Positions 41,719-51,276 of a stretch of DNA of 64,000 nucleotides are shown here, in pieces. Numbering within the stretch: position 1 is the stretch's first letter; every line of letters begins with the position of its first letter. Both the position numbers and the translations under genes were made by a program. Where the stretch lies: contig JAJRWB010000014.1 of assembly GCA_024276995.1 (NCBI GenBank), positions 62,001 through 126,000 of the forward strand, read 5' to 3'. The notes below the pieces were generated by a model. That model had not been told where the DNA came from, did not search any database, and saw only the letters and a program-made list of their open reading frames with translations. The DNA comes from Candidatus Eiseniibacteriota bacterium (GTDB taxonomy: Bacteria; Orphanbacterota; Orphanbacteria; Orphanbacterales; Orphanbacteraceae).

Positions 41719-42463
41719 GTCCCATGCGGCGATGAGCAGGGCGGAGCGGCTCCGTACCGATCGGCTGTCGAAATCGTTCCGGGGACGGGAGGTGGTGCGG
41801 GACGTTTCGGTGGAAGTGAACAGGGGCGAGGTGGTCGGCCTTCTCGGTCCGAACGGCGCCGGGAAGACGACGACGTTCTACATGATCGTCGGGATGATCC
41901 GCCCGAAGAGCGGACGGATTTTTCTCGACGAAATGGACGTAACACCCCTTCCGATGTATCGGCGGGCGCGGAAGGGTATCGGCTACCTTCCGCAGGAGTC
42001 GTCGATTTTTCAGAAACTCACCGTGGAGCAGAACGTGCTGGCCGTACTCGAAACGCTTCCTCTTCGCAAGGTGGAGAGGAAAGAGCGCGCCCGGAAGCTT
42101 CTTTGCGAACTGGGCATCGAAAGCCTGGCGAAATCGAAGGCGTACACCCTGTCGGGAGGCGAAAGGAGACGCGCGGAGATCAGCCGCGCCTTGGCGACGG
42201 AGCCGTCGTTTCTCCTTCTCGACGAGCCGTTCGCCGGCATCGATCCGATCGCTGTGCAGGATATCCAGGAGATCATCGGCTCGTTGCGGGAGAGGGGGAT
42301 CGGCGTTTTGATCACCGATCATAATGTGAGGGAGACCCTCTCGATCACGAATCGTGCATATATTATGTATGAGGGGCGTGTGCTTCTTTCGGGAAGCGCC
42401 GCCGATCTCGCGCGGAACCCGGAAGCCCGCGAGATCTACCTGGGGGAGAAGTTCCAGCTCTAG
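41702..42463 (+). CDS. lptB: LPS export ABC transporter ATPase LptB
   Basis: 253 residues if GTG 41702 is used; ATG 41732 would give a 243-residue protein closer to the family N-terminus. Walker [44 protein letters not shown], signature [16 protein letters not shown], Walker [16 protein letters not shown] and VLITDHNV are diagnostic LptB strings. It drives LptFG, which are encoded separately on the minus strand at 50194-52664. The next gene is rpoN, the classical lptB-rpoN neighbourhood. Confidence 0.97.
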   Translation: MTTVGESHAAMSRAERLRTDRLSKSFRGREVVRDVSVEVNRGEVVGLLGPNGAGKTTTFYMIVGMIRPKSGRIFLDEMDVTPLPMYRRARKGIGYLPQESSIFQKLTVEQNVLAVLETLPLRKVERKERARKLLCELGIESLAKSKAYTLSGGERRRAEISRALATEPSFLLLDEPFAGIDPIAVQDIQEIIGSLRERGIGVLITDHNVRETLSITNRAYIMYEGRVLLSGSAADLARNPEAREIYLGEKFQL

Positions 42464-42488
42464 CCCGGGCGGCGAAAGGGAGGCGGAC

Positions 42489-43937
42489 ATGGAAATGAAG
42501 TTGGGCCTTCAGGCGCGGATGCTGCAGACGCAGAAGCTGGTAATGACGCCCCAGCTCCAGCAGGCGCTCCGTTTTCTCCAGATGCCCACACTCGAGCTGC
42601 AGCAGGTTCTGAAACAGGAAATCCTCCTCAACCCGGTACTCGAAGAGGTGGACGAGATCCTCGACGGCGAAGAGGAGGAGGCGGAGGCGCGCCGGGAAGA
42701 GCCGGAAGGGGCCGCGGAAGGGGCGAAGGAGGACGGCGATGCCCAGGGGGAAGAGAAGCAGCCGGAAATCGACTGGGACGAATACTTCCATTCCCCACAG
42801 GATTACAGCTACAGGCGGGAGCAGGAAGGGGGGAGGGACGAAACGTACGAGCGGGTCCTGTCCACCACGGTGCTCCTGTCGGAGCATCTTCTCTCGCAGC
42901 TTCGCATCTCCACCGACGACGACGAGATCCTGCGGATCGGGGAGTTCCTCATCGGCAGCCTCGACGAGCGGGGATTCCTAACCCTCGAGCTTTCCGAGGT
43001 AGCGGAATCGGTCCGCGCCGGCATGGAGAAGGTAAAAGAGGCGCTCGAGCTGATCCAGACATTCGACCCCGCCGGCGTGGGGGCGGCCGATCTACGGGAG
43101 TGTCTCCTCCTCCAGTTCCGCAGCGCCGGCGACGATCAGAGTCTCGCCTTCCGGGTGGTGCGCGATCACTTCGATGATTTCGTGCAGAACCGCTACGCCG
43201 AGATCGCGAAGAAGCTGAAAACCACGGCCGGCGAGATCCAGGACGCTTCCCGCGAGGTGGGCAAGCTGAACCCCCGGCCCGGGATGCTCTACGCCGACGA
43301 GGATCCGCGCTACATCACGCCCGACCTTGTGGTCGATCGGGTGGGCGATGAGTACGTGGTCTACCTGAATGATCAGAACGTTCCGAGACTTCGCGTCTCC
43401 CGTACGTACGAGAAGTACATTACCGGCGGGAACAGCACCGACAGCACGACGAAGGAATACATCCGGAGCAAGCTGAACGCGGCGAACCAGCTCATCAACA
43501 CGATCGAGAGGAGACGCCGCACCATGGTGAAGGTGATGAAGGCGATCGTCGACAACCAGCGGGAGTTCCTGGAGAAGGGAATCCGATTCCTCAAGCCGAT
43601 GACGCTCCAGCAGGTGGCGGATGAGATCGGTATGCACGAGTCGACGGTGAGCCGCGTCACGTCGAGCAAGTATGTCCAGACCCCTCGCGGAGTGTTCGAG
43701 CTGAAGTTCTTCTTCTCCTCGAGCATACGATCGTACTCCGGCGAGGATGTGTCCACCAAGGGGGTCAAGGACAGGGTGAGGGAGCTGATCGAAAAGGAGG
43801 ACAAGGCGCGTCCATTGAGCGATCAGAAGATCGTGGACCTGTTGAAAAGCGAGGGCTTCATGATCGCACGCAGAACGGTGGCGAAGTACAGGGAACAGAT
43901 GGGACTGCTTTCCGCGCGCTACCGGAAACAGTTCTGA
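42489..43937 (+). CDS. rpoN: RNA polymerase sigma-54 factor
   Basis: 482 residues from ATG 42489 (GGGAGG upstream). Region I is Gln/Leu-rich (LGLQARMLQTQKLVMTPQLQQALRFLQ), then an acidic region II (about 55-105), the core-binding region III and the RpoN box ARRTVAKYREQMGL near residue 460, which reads the -24 element. HTH part: LQQVADEIGMHESTVSRVTSSKYVQTPRG. It is preceded in the same operon by a sigma-54-type promoter, suggesting autoregulation. No sigma-54 activator (AAA+ enhancer-binding protein) gene is in the window. Confidence 0.97.
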   Translation: MEMKLGLQARMLQTQKLVMTPQLQQALRFLQMPTLELQQVLKQEILLNPVLEEVDEILDGEEEEAEARREEPEGAAEGAKEDGDAQGEEKQPEIDWDEYFHSPQDYSYRREQEGGRDETYERVLSTTVLLSEHLLSQLRISTDDDEILRIGEFLIGSLDERGFLTLELSEVAESVRAGMEKVKEALELIQTFDPAGVGAADLRECLLLQFRSAGDDQSLAFRVVRDHFDDFVQNRYAEIAKKLKTTAGEIQDASREVGKLNPRPGMLYADEDPRYITPDLVVDRVGDEYVVYLNDQNVPRLRVSRTYEKYITGGNSTDSTTKEYIRSKLNAANQLINTIERRRRTMVKVMKAIVDNQREFLEKGIRFLKPMTLQQVADEIGMHESTVSRVTSSKYVQTPRGVFELKFFFSSSIRSYSGEDVSTKGVKDRVRELIEKEDKARPLSDQKIVDLLKSEGFMIARRTVAKYREQMGLLSARYRKQF

Positions 43938-43974
43938 TCCAGCGCGACCGGTTGATTCAGAAAGGAGATACGGC

Positions 43975-44511
43975 ATGCAGATCTCGATCACGGCGCGTCA
44001 TTTCGACCTGACCCAGGCACTCAAGGACCGTGCCGAGGGACAATTGGAAAAGCTTTCGAAATATGGAATCGATCTTCACGAGGCGCACGCGGTGCTCTCG
44101 GTGGAGAAGTATCGCCACAAGGCGGAGATCACCCTGCGCGGCCAGGGTGTCCATCTCACCGGGTCCGCCGAATCGGACGACATGTACACCTCGGTCGACC
44201 AGTCGGTCGGAAAGCTGGAGGAGCAGATCCGGCGACACAAGGAGAAGGCGCGCGATCACAAGGCGCGCAGCGGAAAACCGGTCATGATGGGCGTGATCGG
44301 GGCGCCGCCTGAGACCGGTGCGGAGGGGGCGCGGAAGGTCGATGTGATCCGATCCGATGAAATGATCATCCCCACGCTCACCGTGGAAGAGGCGATCCTC
44401 GAGATGGATCAGAACGGGGACGAGTACCTTCTATTCACCAACTCGGTCACCGACAAGGTGAACATCCTCACCCGACGGGAGGACGGCAACTACGGCATGG
44501 TGGAAACCTGA
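43975..44511 (+). CDS. hpf: Ribosome hibernation promoting factor, long form
   Basis: 178 residues from ATG 43975, SD AAAGGAG. The N-terminal S30AE domain (1-100) has QISITARHFDLTQALKDRAEGQLEKLSKYG; the C-terminal domain (about 120-175) has VIRSDEMIIPTLTVEEAILEMDQNGDEYLLFTNSVTDKVN, characteristic of long HPF that dimerises 100S ribosomes alone. It stays next to rpoN as in Proteobacteria, where the short form is usual. Confidence 0.95.
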   Translation: MQISITARHFDLTQALKDRAEGQLEKLSKYGIDLHEAHAVLSVEKYRHKAEITLRGQGVHLTGSAESDDMYTSVDQSVGKLEEQIRRHKEKARDHKARSGKPVMMGVIGAPPETGAEGARKVDVIRSDEMIIPTLTVEEAILEMDQNGDEYLLFTNSVTDKVNILTRREDGNYGMVET

Positions 44512-44545
44512 AAGACGCATTCGTGCGACGGGGAAGGACCGATCG

Positions 44546-45493
44546 GTGCGCGGGTTGACTGTTCGAAAATTGTACGAGGACCGCAAGGAGGCGTTTCATT
44601 TCGAATGTCTCACCGAGGTTCTCGAATCGGAACGGCTGATCACGGTGAGTGATGTCCACCGGCCGGGGTTGATTCTGGCCGGATTCACGAGAAACTTCCT
44701 GTCCGAAAGGATCCAGATCCTCGGCGAAACGGAGATGCTCTTCCTTGAAACCCTCGATGCGGGACAACACGAGCGGGCGATCGACCGGCTGTTCGAGCAG
44801 AAGATGCCGTGTGTCATCATCGCGAAGGGGCTCGAGTACGACGAGATCCTGATGCGCCGCGCGTCGGAAGCGAGGATTCCGGTGCTCCGCACCCCGCAGT
44901 CGACGACGCCGTTCATCCACGAACTCACGGAGTACCTGGAAAACGCTTTCGCGCCGCAGACCACGGTGCACGGTTCCCTTGTCGATGTGTACGGTGTCGG
45001 ACTGTTGATCACCGGCAGGAGCGGGATCGGGAAGAGCGAGTGCGCCCTTGATCTCGTGGAAAGGGGGCACCGCCTGGTAACCGACGACATGGTGATCGTC
45101 ACGCGCCGGCATAACCTGCTTTATGGTGAAGCGAAAGAGCACCTCCGGTATCATATGGAGATCCGGGGGATCGGAATCATCGATGTGCGGCGCATGTTCG
45201 GCGTGCGCGCCATCGGGAAGAACAAGAGGATCGACGTCGAGGTGCGGCTTCGCGAATGGAGCGCCGACGTGGAATACGACCGTCTCGGCCTGGAAGAGAG
45301 GATGACCACCATTCTCGGCAAGAAGATACCGGTGGTCACCATTCCGATCATTCCGGGGAAGAACATCACCGTGCTCGCGGAAGTGGTGGCGATGAATCAC
45401 CAACTCCGCGTCCACGGCATCCGGTCGGCGGAGGAATTGAGCGAGAACCTTGTCGGGACGATGGATCGTTCCCGGCGCCGCGCCGGCGGCTGA
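44546..45493 (+). CDS. hprK: HPr kinase/phosphorylase
   Basis: 315 residues from GTG 44546. The N-terminal regulatory domain (about 1-130) leads into the kinase core with P-loop GRSGIGKSECALDLVERGHRLVTDDMV and the HprK signature EIRGIGIIDVRRMFG. The C-terminal helix keeps the NHQLRVHG end. It phosphorylates HPr on Ser46 and can reverse it. Its substrate HPr is encoded 45 bp downstream. Confidence 0.96.
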   Translation: MRGLTVRKLYEDRKEAFHFECLTEVLESERLITVSDVHRPGLILAGFTRNFLSERIQILGETEMLFLETLDAGQHERAIDRLFEQKMPCVIIAKGLEYDEILMRRASEARIPVLRTPQSTTPFIHELTEYLENAFAPQTTVHGSLVDVYGVGLLITGRSGIGKSECALDLVERGHRLVTDDMVIVTRRHNLLYGEAKEHLRYHMEIRGIGIIDVRRMFGVRAIGKNKRIDVEVRLREWSADVEYDRLGLEERMTTILGKKIPVVTIPIIPGKNITVLAEVVAMNHQLRVHGIRSAEELSENLVGTMDRSRRRAGG

Positions 45494-45538
45494 TCCGGAA
45501 GAACCGGTTTGCGCCCTTCAGCGCGGGAAAGCGGTGGA

Positions 45539-45817
45539 ATGAAGGAAAAACGGGTGATTGTCCGGAGGAAGAGGGGAATCCACCTCCGACCGGCGCAGGA
45601 AATCGTGAATCTCACGGGGCAGTTCGCGTGCGACGTGTTCCTCCAGAACGGGTCGTACCGGGTGAACGCGAAGAGTATCATGGGGATCCTCGGTCTCGCC
45701 GCCGCCGAGGGTCATGAGTTGACCATCACCACCGACGGGGTGGACGAGGCGGACGCGCTGAACGAGGTCTTCGATCTCATCGAAAGCGGTTTTCCCAACC
45801 TGAAGGAAGACGAGTGA
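45539..45817 (+). CDS. ptsH: HPr phosphocarrier protein
   Basis: 92 residues from ATG 45539. The EI-phosphorylated His is His15 in RGIHLRPAQ, where Leu replaces the usual Ala of HARPA; Ser46, the HprK target, is in NAKSIMGILGLAA, at the canonical number. Both sites being intact means PEP-dependent and ATP-dependent phosphorylation can meet here. Overlaps ptsI by 4 bp. No PTS sugar permease or EIIA lies nearby. Confidence 0.95.
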   Translation: MKEKRVIVRRKRGIHLRPAQEIVNLTGQFACDVFLQNGSYRVNAKSIMGILGLAAAEGHELTITTDGVDEADALNEVFDLIESGFPNLKEDE

Positions 45818-47601
45818 CCGGGACGCCGAGCGGGAAGGCCCCCGAGGCGGTCACGACGACGTTGCGTGGGATCGCCGTATCCCCCGGGGTGGCGGTGGGT
45901 GAAGTGTTCGTGCTCGGCTCGCGCGAAGTCGAGGTGGAGGCGCGATCGATCGAACCGTCCGAGGTGGATGACGAGGCGGGGCTCTTCTTCGGCGCTCTCG
46001 AATCGACGCGCTTCGAGATCGAGAAGATCCGCACCCGCTACCGCTCGGTGATCGGCGAGGAACTCGTCCGTGTTTTCGACGCCCAGATCTTGATTCTCGA
46101 GGATCCCGTGCTGCGCGAAGGTACGGTGCAGAGGATTCGGAACGAAAGGCAGGGGGCGGCGGCCGCCTTCCAGGCGATCATATCCGAGGCGATCGTGAAC
46201 CTCGCCCGCGTGGAGAACGAGTACCTTCGCGACAGGGTGGAGGATCTTCGGGACGTCCGGCGCCGCGTGTTGCGCCACCTTTCCGGGAAATCGAAGAGCA
46301 CCCTTTCCCACATCCGCAAGAACGTGATTCTCGTGGCCGATGACCTGACGCCGTCGGAGACGGTTCAGATTCCCCGGAGCAAGGTGAAGGGGTTCGTCAC
46401 CCGCCAGGGGGGGCCGACGTCGCACACGGCGATCATGGCTCGGTCGCTCCAGATCCCCGCGGTGGTCGGTGTCGACGAGATTCTCGAGAAGGCGATTCAC
46501 GGCGATGTCGTGGTGGTCGACGGGAGCGAGGGGCACGTGGTGCTCCATCCGGACGGCGATCTGCTCCGACGCGCGCGGGCCGCGCAACGTCGATCGGCAC
46601 GTGTTTCAAAGGAGAGAAAACGTCTCCGGGAGCTTCCGTCGGTTACGAAGGACGGTGTCTTCATCGAACTACTCGCCAACGTGGAACTCCCGGAGGAGAT
46701 CCCCGTGGCGGCGGAGAACCGCGCCGCCGGCATCGGTCTTTTCCGGACCGAGTTCATGTTCTTCCGCCACGGGAAGCTGCCCGACGAGAAGGAGCAGGCG
46801 GCGATCTACCGGAAGGTTCTCCGGCGCATGGCGCCGTGCCGGGTGGTGTTCCGTACCCTCGACGTCGGCGGAGACAAGGTTCTCGACCCGATGAGCGATT
46901 CCCTCGAGCCGAACCCGATGCTCGGATGGCGGGGGATCCGGATCTCCCTCGAACTGAGAGATCTTTTTCGCGGCCAAGTTCGTGCGCTCCTGCGCTCGTC
47001 GCCGGCGGGGAACCTGGCGATCCTGCTTCCGCTGATCACCACGATGGACGAAGTGCGCGGTGCGAAGAGGATGATCGACGAGGTGCGCAAGGAACTTCTC
47101 CTCGAGGGCCACACGCTGGCCGATCGCGTGCCGGTGGGCGTGATGATCGAGACGCCGGCGGCGGTTCATCTGGCGGACGCCATCGCGAGGGAAGTCGATT
47201 TCATGAGCATCGGTACGAACGACCTGATCCAGTACGGTCTCGCCGTCGACCGGGACAACATGAAGGTCGCCCACCTGTTCGATCCATTCCATCCCTCGAT
47301 CTTGGCGATGGTGAGGATCGTTCTGGAGGCGGGAAAGCTGCGGCGCATACCGGTGAGCATCTGCGGCGAGATGGCGGGAGAGCCGCTTTGCGCCCTCCTG
47401 CTGACGGGACTCGGCGCCCGTTCCCTATCGGTCCATCCCTACCTGATTCCCGATCTGAAACGGCTGTTCAGCCTGATGAACATGTCGGACACGGCGAAGC
47501 TCGCCCGCAAGACGCGGGGAATGTCGTCGGGCGCCGATATCCGCGAGATGGCGGAGGCGTTCGTTCACCTCCTCGAAAGCGGCGACCCGGCGATCGGCTG
47601 A
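45814..47601 (+). CDS. ptsI: PTS enzyme I (PEP-protein phosphotransferase)
   Basis: 595 residues from GTG 45814. The N-terminal domain holds the active His204 in GGPTSHTAIMARS; the C-terminal PEP-binding barrel has GIGLFRTEFMF, VFRTLDVGGDK, NPMLGWRGIR and SICGEMAGE. The length is close to the standard 570-575. It lacks the GAF domain of the nitrogen PTS enzyme PtsP, so it is the ordinary EI form, though the setting (rpoN, hpf, hprK, HPr) points to regulation rather than sugar uptake. Confidence 0.96.
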   Translation: MTGTPSGKAPEAVTTTLRGIAVSPGVAVGEVFVLGSREVEVEARSIEPSEVDDEAGLFFGALESTRFEIEKIRTRYRSVIGEELVRVFDAQILILEDPVLREGTVQRIRNERQGAAAAFQAIISEAIVNLARVENEYLRDRVEDLRDVRRRVLRHLSGKSKSTLSHIRKNVILVADDLTPSETVQIPRSKVKGFVTRQGGPTSHTAIMARSLQIPAVVGVDEILEKAIHGDVVVVDGSEGHVVLHPDGDLLRRARAAQRRSARVSKERKRLRELPSVTKDGVFIELLANVELPEEIPVAAENRAAGIGLFRTEFMFFRHGKLPDEKEQAAIYRKVLRRMAPCRVVFRTLDVGGDKVLDPMSDSLEPNPMLGWRGIRISLELRDLFRGQVRALLRSSPAGNLAILLPLITTMDEVRGAKRMIDEVRKELLLEGHTLADRVPVGVMIETPAAVHLADAIAREVDFMSIGTNDLIQYGLAVDRDNMKVAHLFDPFHPSILAMVRIVLEAGKLRRIPVSICGEMAGEPLCALLLTGLGARSLSVHPYLIPDLKRLFSLMNMSDTAKLARKTRGMSSGADIREMAEAFVHLLESGDPAIG

Positions 47602-47723
47602 ATCGGCCGAAGGGACGGTGTACTTGAGGGGCCGGATGGGCTATGATTCGCGGATAGGGGTGGGATCGAGGCGGTCCCGCCCGCCGAAATCCGGCGCCAT
47701 AACGCAATCTCAGGGGGAAGCCG
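47602..47723 (+). promoter_or_regulatory. metK leader with two short hairpins and a TATGAT box
   Basis: TATGAT at 47642-47647 is a good -10 but no -35 lies 16-18 bp before it. After it come two small stems: GGCG-N4-CGCC and CGCCG-AAATC-CGGCG, ending about 25 bp before ATG 47724. The length is too short for a SAM-I riboswitch, and I see no known SAM-riboswitch core. Function, if any, unknown. Confidence 0.3.
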
Positions 47724-48866
47724 ATGTCCGTAGAGCATTTATTTACATCTGAATCGGTATCCGAGGGACATCCCGATAAAATCGCCGATCAGATTTCCGA
47801 TGGAGTTCTCGACGAGGTGTTGAGACAGGATTCGAAGGGCCGCGTTGCATGCGAGACCCTCGTGACGACCGGCCTCGTTCTCGTGGCGGGGGAGATGAGC
47901 ACCGAGGCGTACGTCGATGTGCCGAAGGTCGCTCGGGAGACGGTGAAGAAAATCGGCTACGATCGTTCGTCCCTCGGCTTCGATTGGGAGACGTGTGCGG
48001 TGATCACCTCGATCGACGAGCAGTCCCCCGACATCAGCATGGGAGTCGACACGGGGGGAGCGGGCGACCAGGGACTGATGTTCGGCTACGCGACGAACGA
48101 GACGAAGCAGTACATGCCGATGCCGATCCAGTTCGCCCACGAAATCGTGAAGCGGATGGCCGATCTTCGCCGGAGCGGGGAGATTCCCTTCCTCCGGCCG
48201 GACAGCAAGTCGCAGGTCACCATCCGCTACGTCGACGATCGCCCCGTCGAGCTTCACACCGTGGTGGTGTCGAGCCAGCACGATCCGGGTGTGAGCCGCG
48301 AGCGGATCCGCGAGGAGATCATCGAGAAAGTGGTGCGCCCCTGCGTACCGGAAGGACTCGGTGTACCCGATTCCGTCCTCTACCACGTGAACCCCACCGG
48401 CTCGTTCGTTCGTGGCGGGCCGCACGCCGATTGCGGTCTTACGGGAAGGAAGATCATCGTCGACACGTACGGGGGAATGGGGAGACACGGCGGGGGCGCC
48501 TTCTCCGGGAAGGATCCGACGAAGGTCGATCGCTCCGCCTGCTACGCGGCGCGTCATATCGCGAAGAACATCGTGGCCTCCGGTTTGGCCGAGCGGTGCG
48601 AAGTCCAACTCGCGTACGCCATCGGTGTCGTGCAGCCGGTATCGATCATGGTGGACACGTATGGCACGGGAAAGATCGACGAGAACCGCCTGGAGCGGAT
48701 CATACGCGAAAGGTGGGATCTCTCGCCGAAGGGAATCATCGAGACGTTCAAGCTCCGCCGTCCCATCTACCGGAAGACGGCCGCCTACGGCCATTTCGGG
48801 CGGGAGGAAGAGGAGTTTACCTGGGAGAGTCTCTCCCATGTGGAGGAGTTGAAGAATGCCGTCTGA
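47724..48866 (+). CDS. metK: S-adenosylmethionine synthetase
   Basis: 380 residues. It starts with [20 protein letters not shown], carries the loops [16 protein letters not shown] and the phosphate loop [16 protein letters not shown], and [15 protein letters not shown]. It makes SAM from ATP and methionine in the cytoplasm. Overlaps ahcY by 11 bp, so SAM synthesis and SAH removal are made together. Confidence 0.98.
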   Translation: MSVEHLFTSESVSEGHPDKIADQISDGVLDEVLRQDSKGRVACETLVTTGLVLVAGEMSTEAYVDVPKVARETVKKIGYDRSSLGFDWETCAVITSIDEQSPDISMGVDTGGAGDQGLMFGYATNETKQYMPMPIQFAHEIVKRMADLRRSGEIPFLRPDSKSQVTIRYVDDRPVELHTVVVSSQHDPGVSRERIREEIIEKVVRPCVPEGLGVPDSVLYHVNPTGSFVRGGPHADCGLTGRKIIVDTYGGMGRHGGGAFSGKDPTKVDRSACYAARHIAKNIVASGLAERCEVQLAYAIGVVQPVSIMVDTYGTGKIDENRLERIIRERWDLSPKGIIETFKLRRPIYRKTAAYGHFGREEEEFTWESLSHVEELKNAV

Positions 48867-50127
48867 CACCGCAGTGAACCATAAGGTCCGTGATCTCGGA
48901 CTTGCCGCCGAGGGGAGACTCAAGATCGACTGGGCCGAATCGCGCATGCCCGTGCTGATGGAGCTGAGACGGCGCTACTCGAAGACGAAGCCTCTCGAGG
49001 GGACGCGTATCGCCGGGTGCCTTCACGTGACGAAGGAGACCGCCGTGCTAATGCGCACTCTCGTCGCCGCCGGTGCGAAGATTTCCTGGTCGGGCTGCAA
49101 CCCGCTCTCCACGCAGGACGACGTGGCCGCGGCGCTCGCCGACGAGGGGATCGAAATCTACGCCTGGCACGGGATGAACGTGGAGGAGTTCTACTGGTGC
49201 ATCGACAGGACGATCGACATGGGACCGACGATGACCCTCGATGACGGCGCCGACTTGATCTTCACGATCCACAACCGGTTCGCCGACAAGGCGGCCGGCG
49301 TGTGGGGAGGGACGGAGGAGACGACCACGGGAGTCCACCGGCTCCGAGCGATGGCCGACGACGGCGCCATGAAATACCCCGTCATCGCGGTGAACGACGC
49401 CGAGACGAAGTGGGATTTCGACAATGTCTACGGCACCGGACAGTCGTCGATCGACGGCATTCTGCGGGCGACGTCGGTGCTCGTGGCGGGAAAGACGTTC
49501 GTGGTTGCCGGTTACGGCCACTGCGGGCGGGGGTGCGCCATGCGGGCGAAGGGTCTCGGCGCGAACGTGGTGGTCACTGAAATCAACCCTGTCGCGGCGC
49601 TCCGGGCGACGCTCGAGGGTTTCCGAGTGATGACCATGGACGACGCCGCCGCCGTGGGCGATATCTTCATCACCGCCACCGGTATGAAGGATGTTCTCGT
49701 GGAACGACACTTCCACTCGATGAAGGATGGTGCGGTGATCTGCAACACGGGCCACTACGATTGCGAGATCAACATCGACGATCTCGAGAAAGCGTCGTCG
49801 TCGAAAAGGGATATCCGCGAGAACAACGAGGAGTACGTTCTCGATGGCGGGAAGCGGATCTATCTCCTCGCCAAGGGAAGGCTCGTCAACCTGGCGGCCG
49901 CCGAGGGACACCCCTCGGAAGTGATGGATATGAGCTTCGCCAACCAGTTCCTGGCGATGAAGTTCATTGCCGAGAACCGCGGCAAGCTGGAGAATCGGGT
50001 CTACGTCGTCTCGCCCGACCAGGACCGGGAGATCGCGGCGCTCAAGCTCGAGACGATGGGCTTGGGAATCGACGAACTCACCGAGGAACAGGTCCGCTAC
50101 GCCACGGACTACGCGGCGGGTACCTGA
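48856..50127 (+). CDS. ahcY: Adenosylhomocysteinase
   Basis: 423 residues, NAD-dependent S-adenosylhomocysteine hydrolase. Marks: [34 protein letters not shown]-binding [21 protein letters not shown], and GHYDCEI followed by [23 protein letters not shown]. It splits SAH into adenosine and homocysteine, relieving methyltransferase inhibition. It is the ~420-residue form without the plant/mammal insert. Confidence 0.98.
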   Translation: MPSDTAVNHKVRDLGLAAEGRLKIDWAESRMPVLMELRRRYSKTKPLEGTRIAGCLHVTKETAVLMRTLVAAGAKISWSGCNPLSTQDDVAAALADEGIEIYAWHGMNVEEFYWCIDRTIDMGPTMTLDDGADLIFTIHNRFADKAAGVWGGTEETTTGVHRLRAMADDGAMKYPVIAVNDAETKWDFDNVYGTGQSSIDGILRATSVLVAGKTFVVAGYGHCGRGCAMRAKGLGANVVVTEINPVAALRATLEGFRVMTMDDAAAVGDIFITATGMKDVLVERHFHSMKDGAVICNTGHYDCEINIDDLEKASSSKRDIRENNEEYVLDGGKRIYLLAKGRLVNLAAAEGHPSEVMDMSFANQFLAMKFIAENRGKLENRVYVVSPDQDREIAALKLETMGLGIDELTEEQVRYATDYAAGT

Positions 50128-50160
50128 TCGGAGGGGTGATCCGGAATGAAGCGAAGCGGT

Positions 50161-50190
50161 GGGGCGGTCTTTGGGCCGCCCCGTTTTCTT
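50161..50190 (+). terminator. Intrinsic terminator between ahcY and lptG
   Basis: 7-bp stem GGGGCGG / CCGCCCC (50161-50167, 50176-50182), 8-base loop, then GTTTTCTT. It ends the metK-ahcY transcript; lptG on the other strand stops at 50194, so the site sits between convergent genes. Confidence 0.85.
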
Positions 50191-50193
50191 GCC

Positions 50194-51276
50194 TTACTTC
50201 CTCGTGAACCGGAAGAAGATCACCGACCCGAGTAGAAGGAAGATCGCGTTGCCGAGCCACGCGGAGACGACGGGCGGCACGACATCGTTGTAGCCGAGCG
50301 ACTGGCCGACGCGGATGGCGAGGTAGTAGACGAAGCAGATCACCAGGGCGAGAGAAAAACCGATGGCGTTCCCTCCCCGTCTCAGGAGCGCCCCGAGAGG
50401 AGCGCCGAGAAGGACGATGATCAGGTTGTTGAAAGGGTACGAAAGCTTCATGTGGAGATCGACTTCTTGCTTTAGGACATCGCCGCCGCTCAGCTTCGCC
50501 TTCTCCACGAACCGGCGAAGTTCGCCGTAGCTCATCTCCTTCGGTCCCTTGCGGATCTCCGACAGTTCCACCGGGCTTTCCGTCAATTCGGGAAATGCCC
50601 GCGAATCGAACTCTTCCTCCTCGAGAAGGCGATCGCTGTCGAACACCCTCCGGTAACCGTTGTGAAATGTCCAGATCCCGTTTTCCCAAACCGCTTCCTT
50701 CGCATCGATCCGTTCGACGACGGTAAAGTCGGACAGCCGGGAAATAACGACGTCCCGCATCGTTCCCCTGCCGGTGTCGAGCCGGCCGATGGAGAATATC
50801 CGCTCGCCTTCGCCTATGAAGTTCACGTTCGTATGAATCTTCGAGGAGCGCGCCCTTTCCGGCTTGATCTTCATCCTTTCGATGGTTTTCACGCGAACGG
50901 CGCTTTCGGGCGCCACCGTCTCCCCGCCCAAGAGCGCGAGAAAACTCACCGCGAGACCCGCGGCGAGCACCGGGAGAAGCGATCTGCGGATGCTGATACC
51001 GGCGCTCGACGTGGCGATGAACTCGTTCGCCCGGGCGTGGGAACCGAGGGCGAAAAGGCACGCGAGGAGCATGCATACCGGTAGGGTGAGAAGAACGATT
51101 TCCGGAAGACGGTAAAGATAGTAGAGGAGCACCGTGAGAAACGGAACGCCGTGGTCGATGAAGTTGTCGATCTTCTCGAACAGGTCGATCACGATGAAAA
51201 TCGACAGGAACGACACGATCGAAAGGGCGAGTGTGCGAACGTAGCGACCGAGGATATACGTGTCGAGGATCCGCAT
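50194..51276 (-). CDS. lptG: LPS export permease LptG (YjgP/YjgQ family)
   Basis: 360 residues from the ATG ending at 51276, overlapping the lptF stop. It starts RILDTYILGRYVRTLALSIVSFLSIFIVIDLFEKIDNFIDHG, the family opening, with three N-terminal and three C-terminal membrane helices around a periplasmic beta-jellyroll (about 100-250). With LptF and two LptB it extracts LPS from the inner membrane and passes it to LptC. Confidence 0.92.
   Translation of the reverse strand: MRILDTYILGRYVRTLALSIVSFLSIFIVIDLFEKIDNFIDHGVPFLTVLLYYLYRLPEIVLLTLPVCMLLACLFALGSHARANEFIATSSAGISIRRSLLPVLAAGLAVSFLALLGGETVAPESAVRVKTIERMKIKPERARSSKIHTNVNFIGEGERIFSIGRLDTGRGTMRDVVISRLSDFTVVERIDAKEAVWENGIWTFHNGYRRVFDSDRLLEEEEFDSRAFPELTESPVELSEIRKGPKEMSYGELRRFVEKAKLSGGDVLKQEVDLHMKLSYPFNNLIIVLLGAPLGALLRRGGNAIGFSLALVICFVYYLAIRVGQSLGYNDVVPPVVSAWLGNAIFLLLGSVIFFRFTRK

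Noticed and set aside
47602-47723. SAM-I or SAM-II riboswitch before metK
   Set aside because: The gap is only 122 bp and lacks the long four-way junction or the pseudoknot pattern of these classes; only two small stems are seen.
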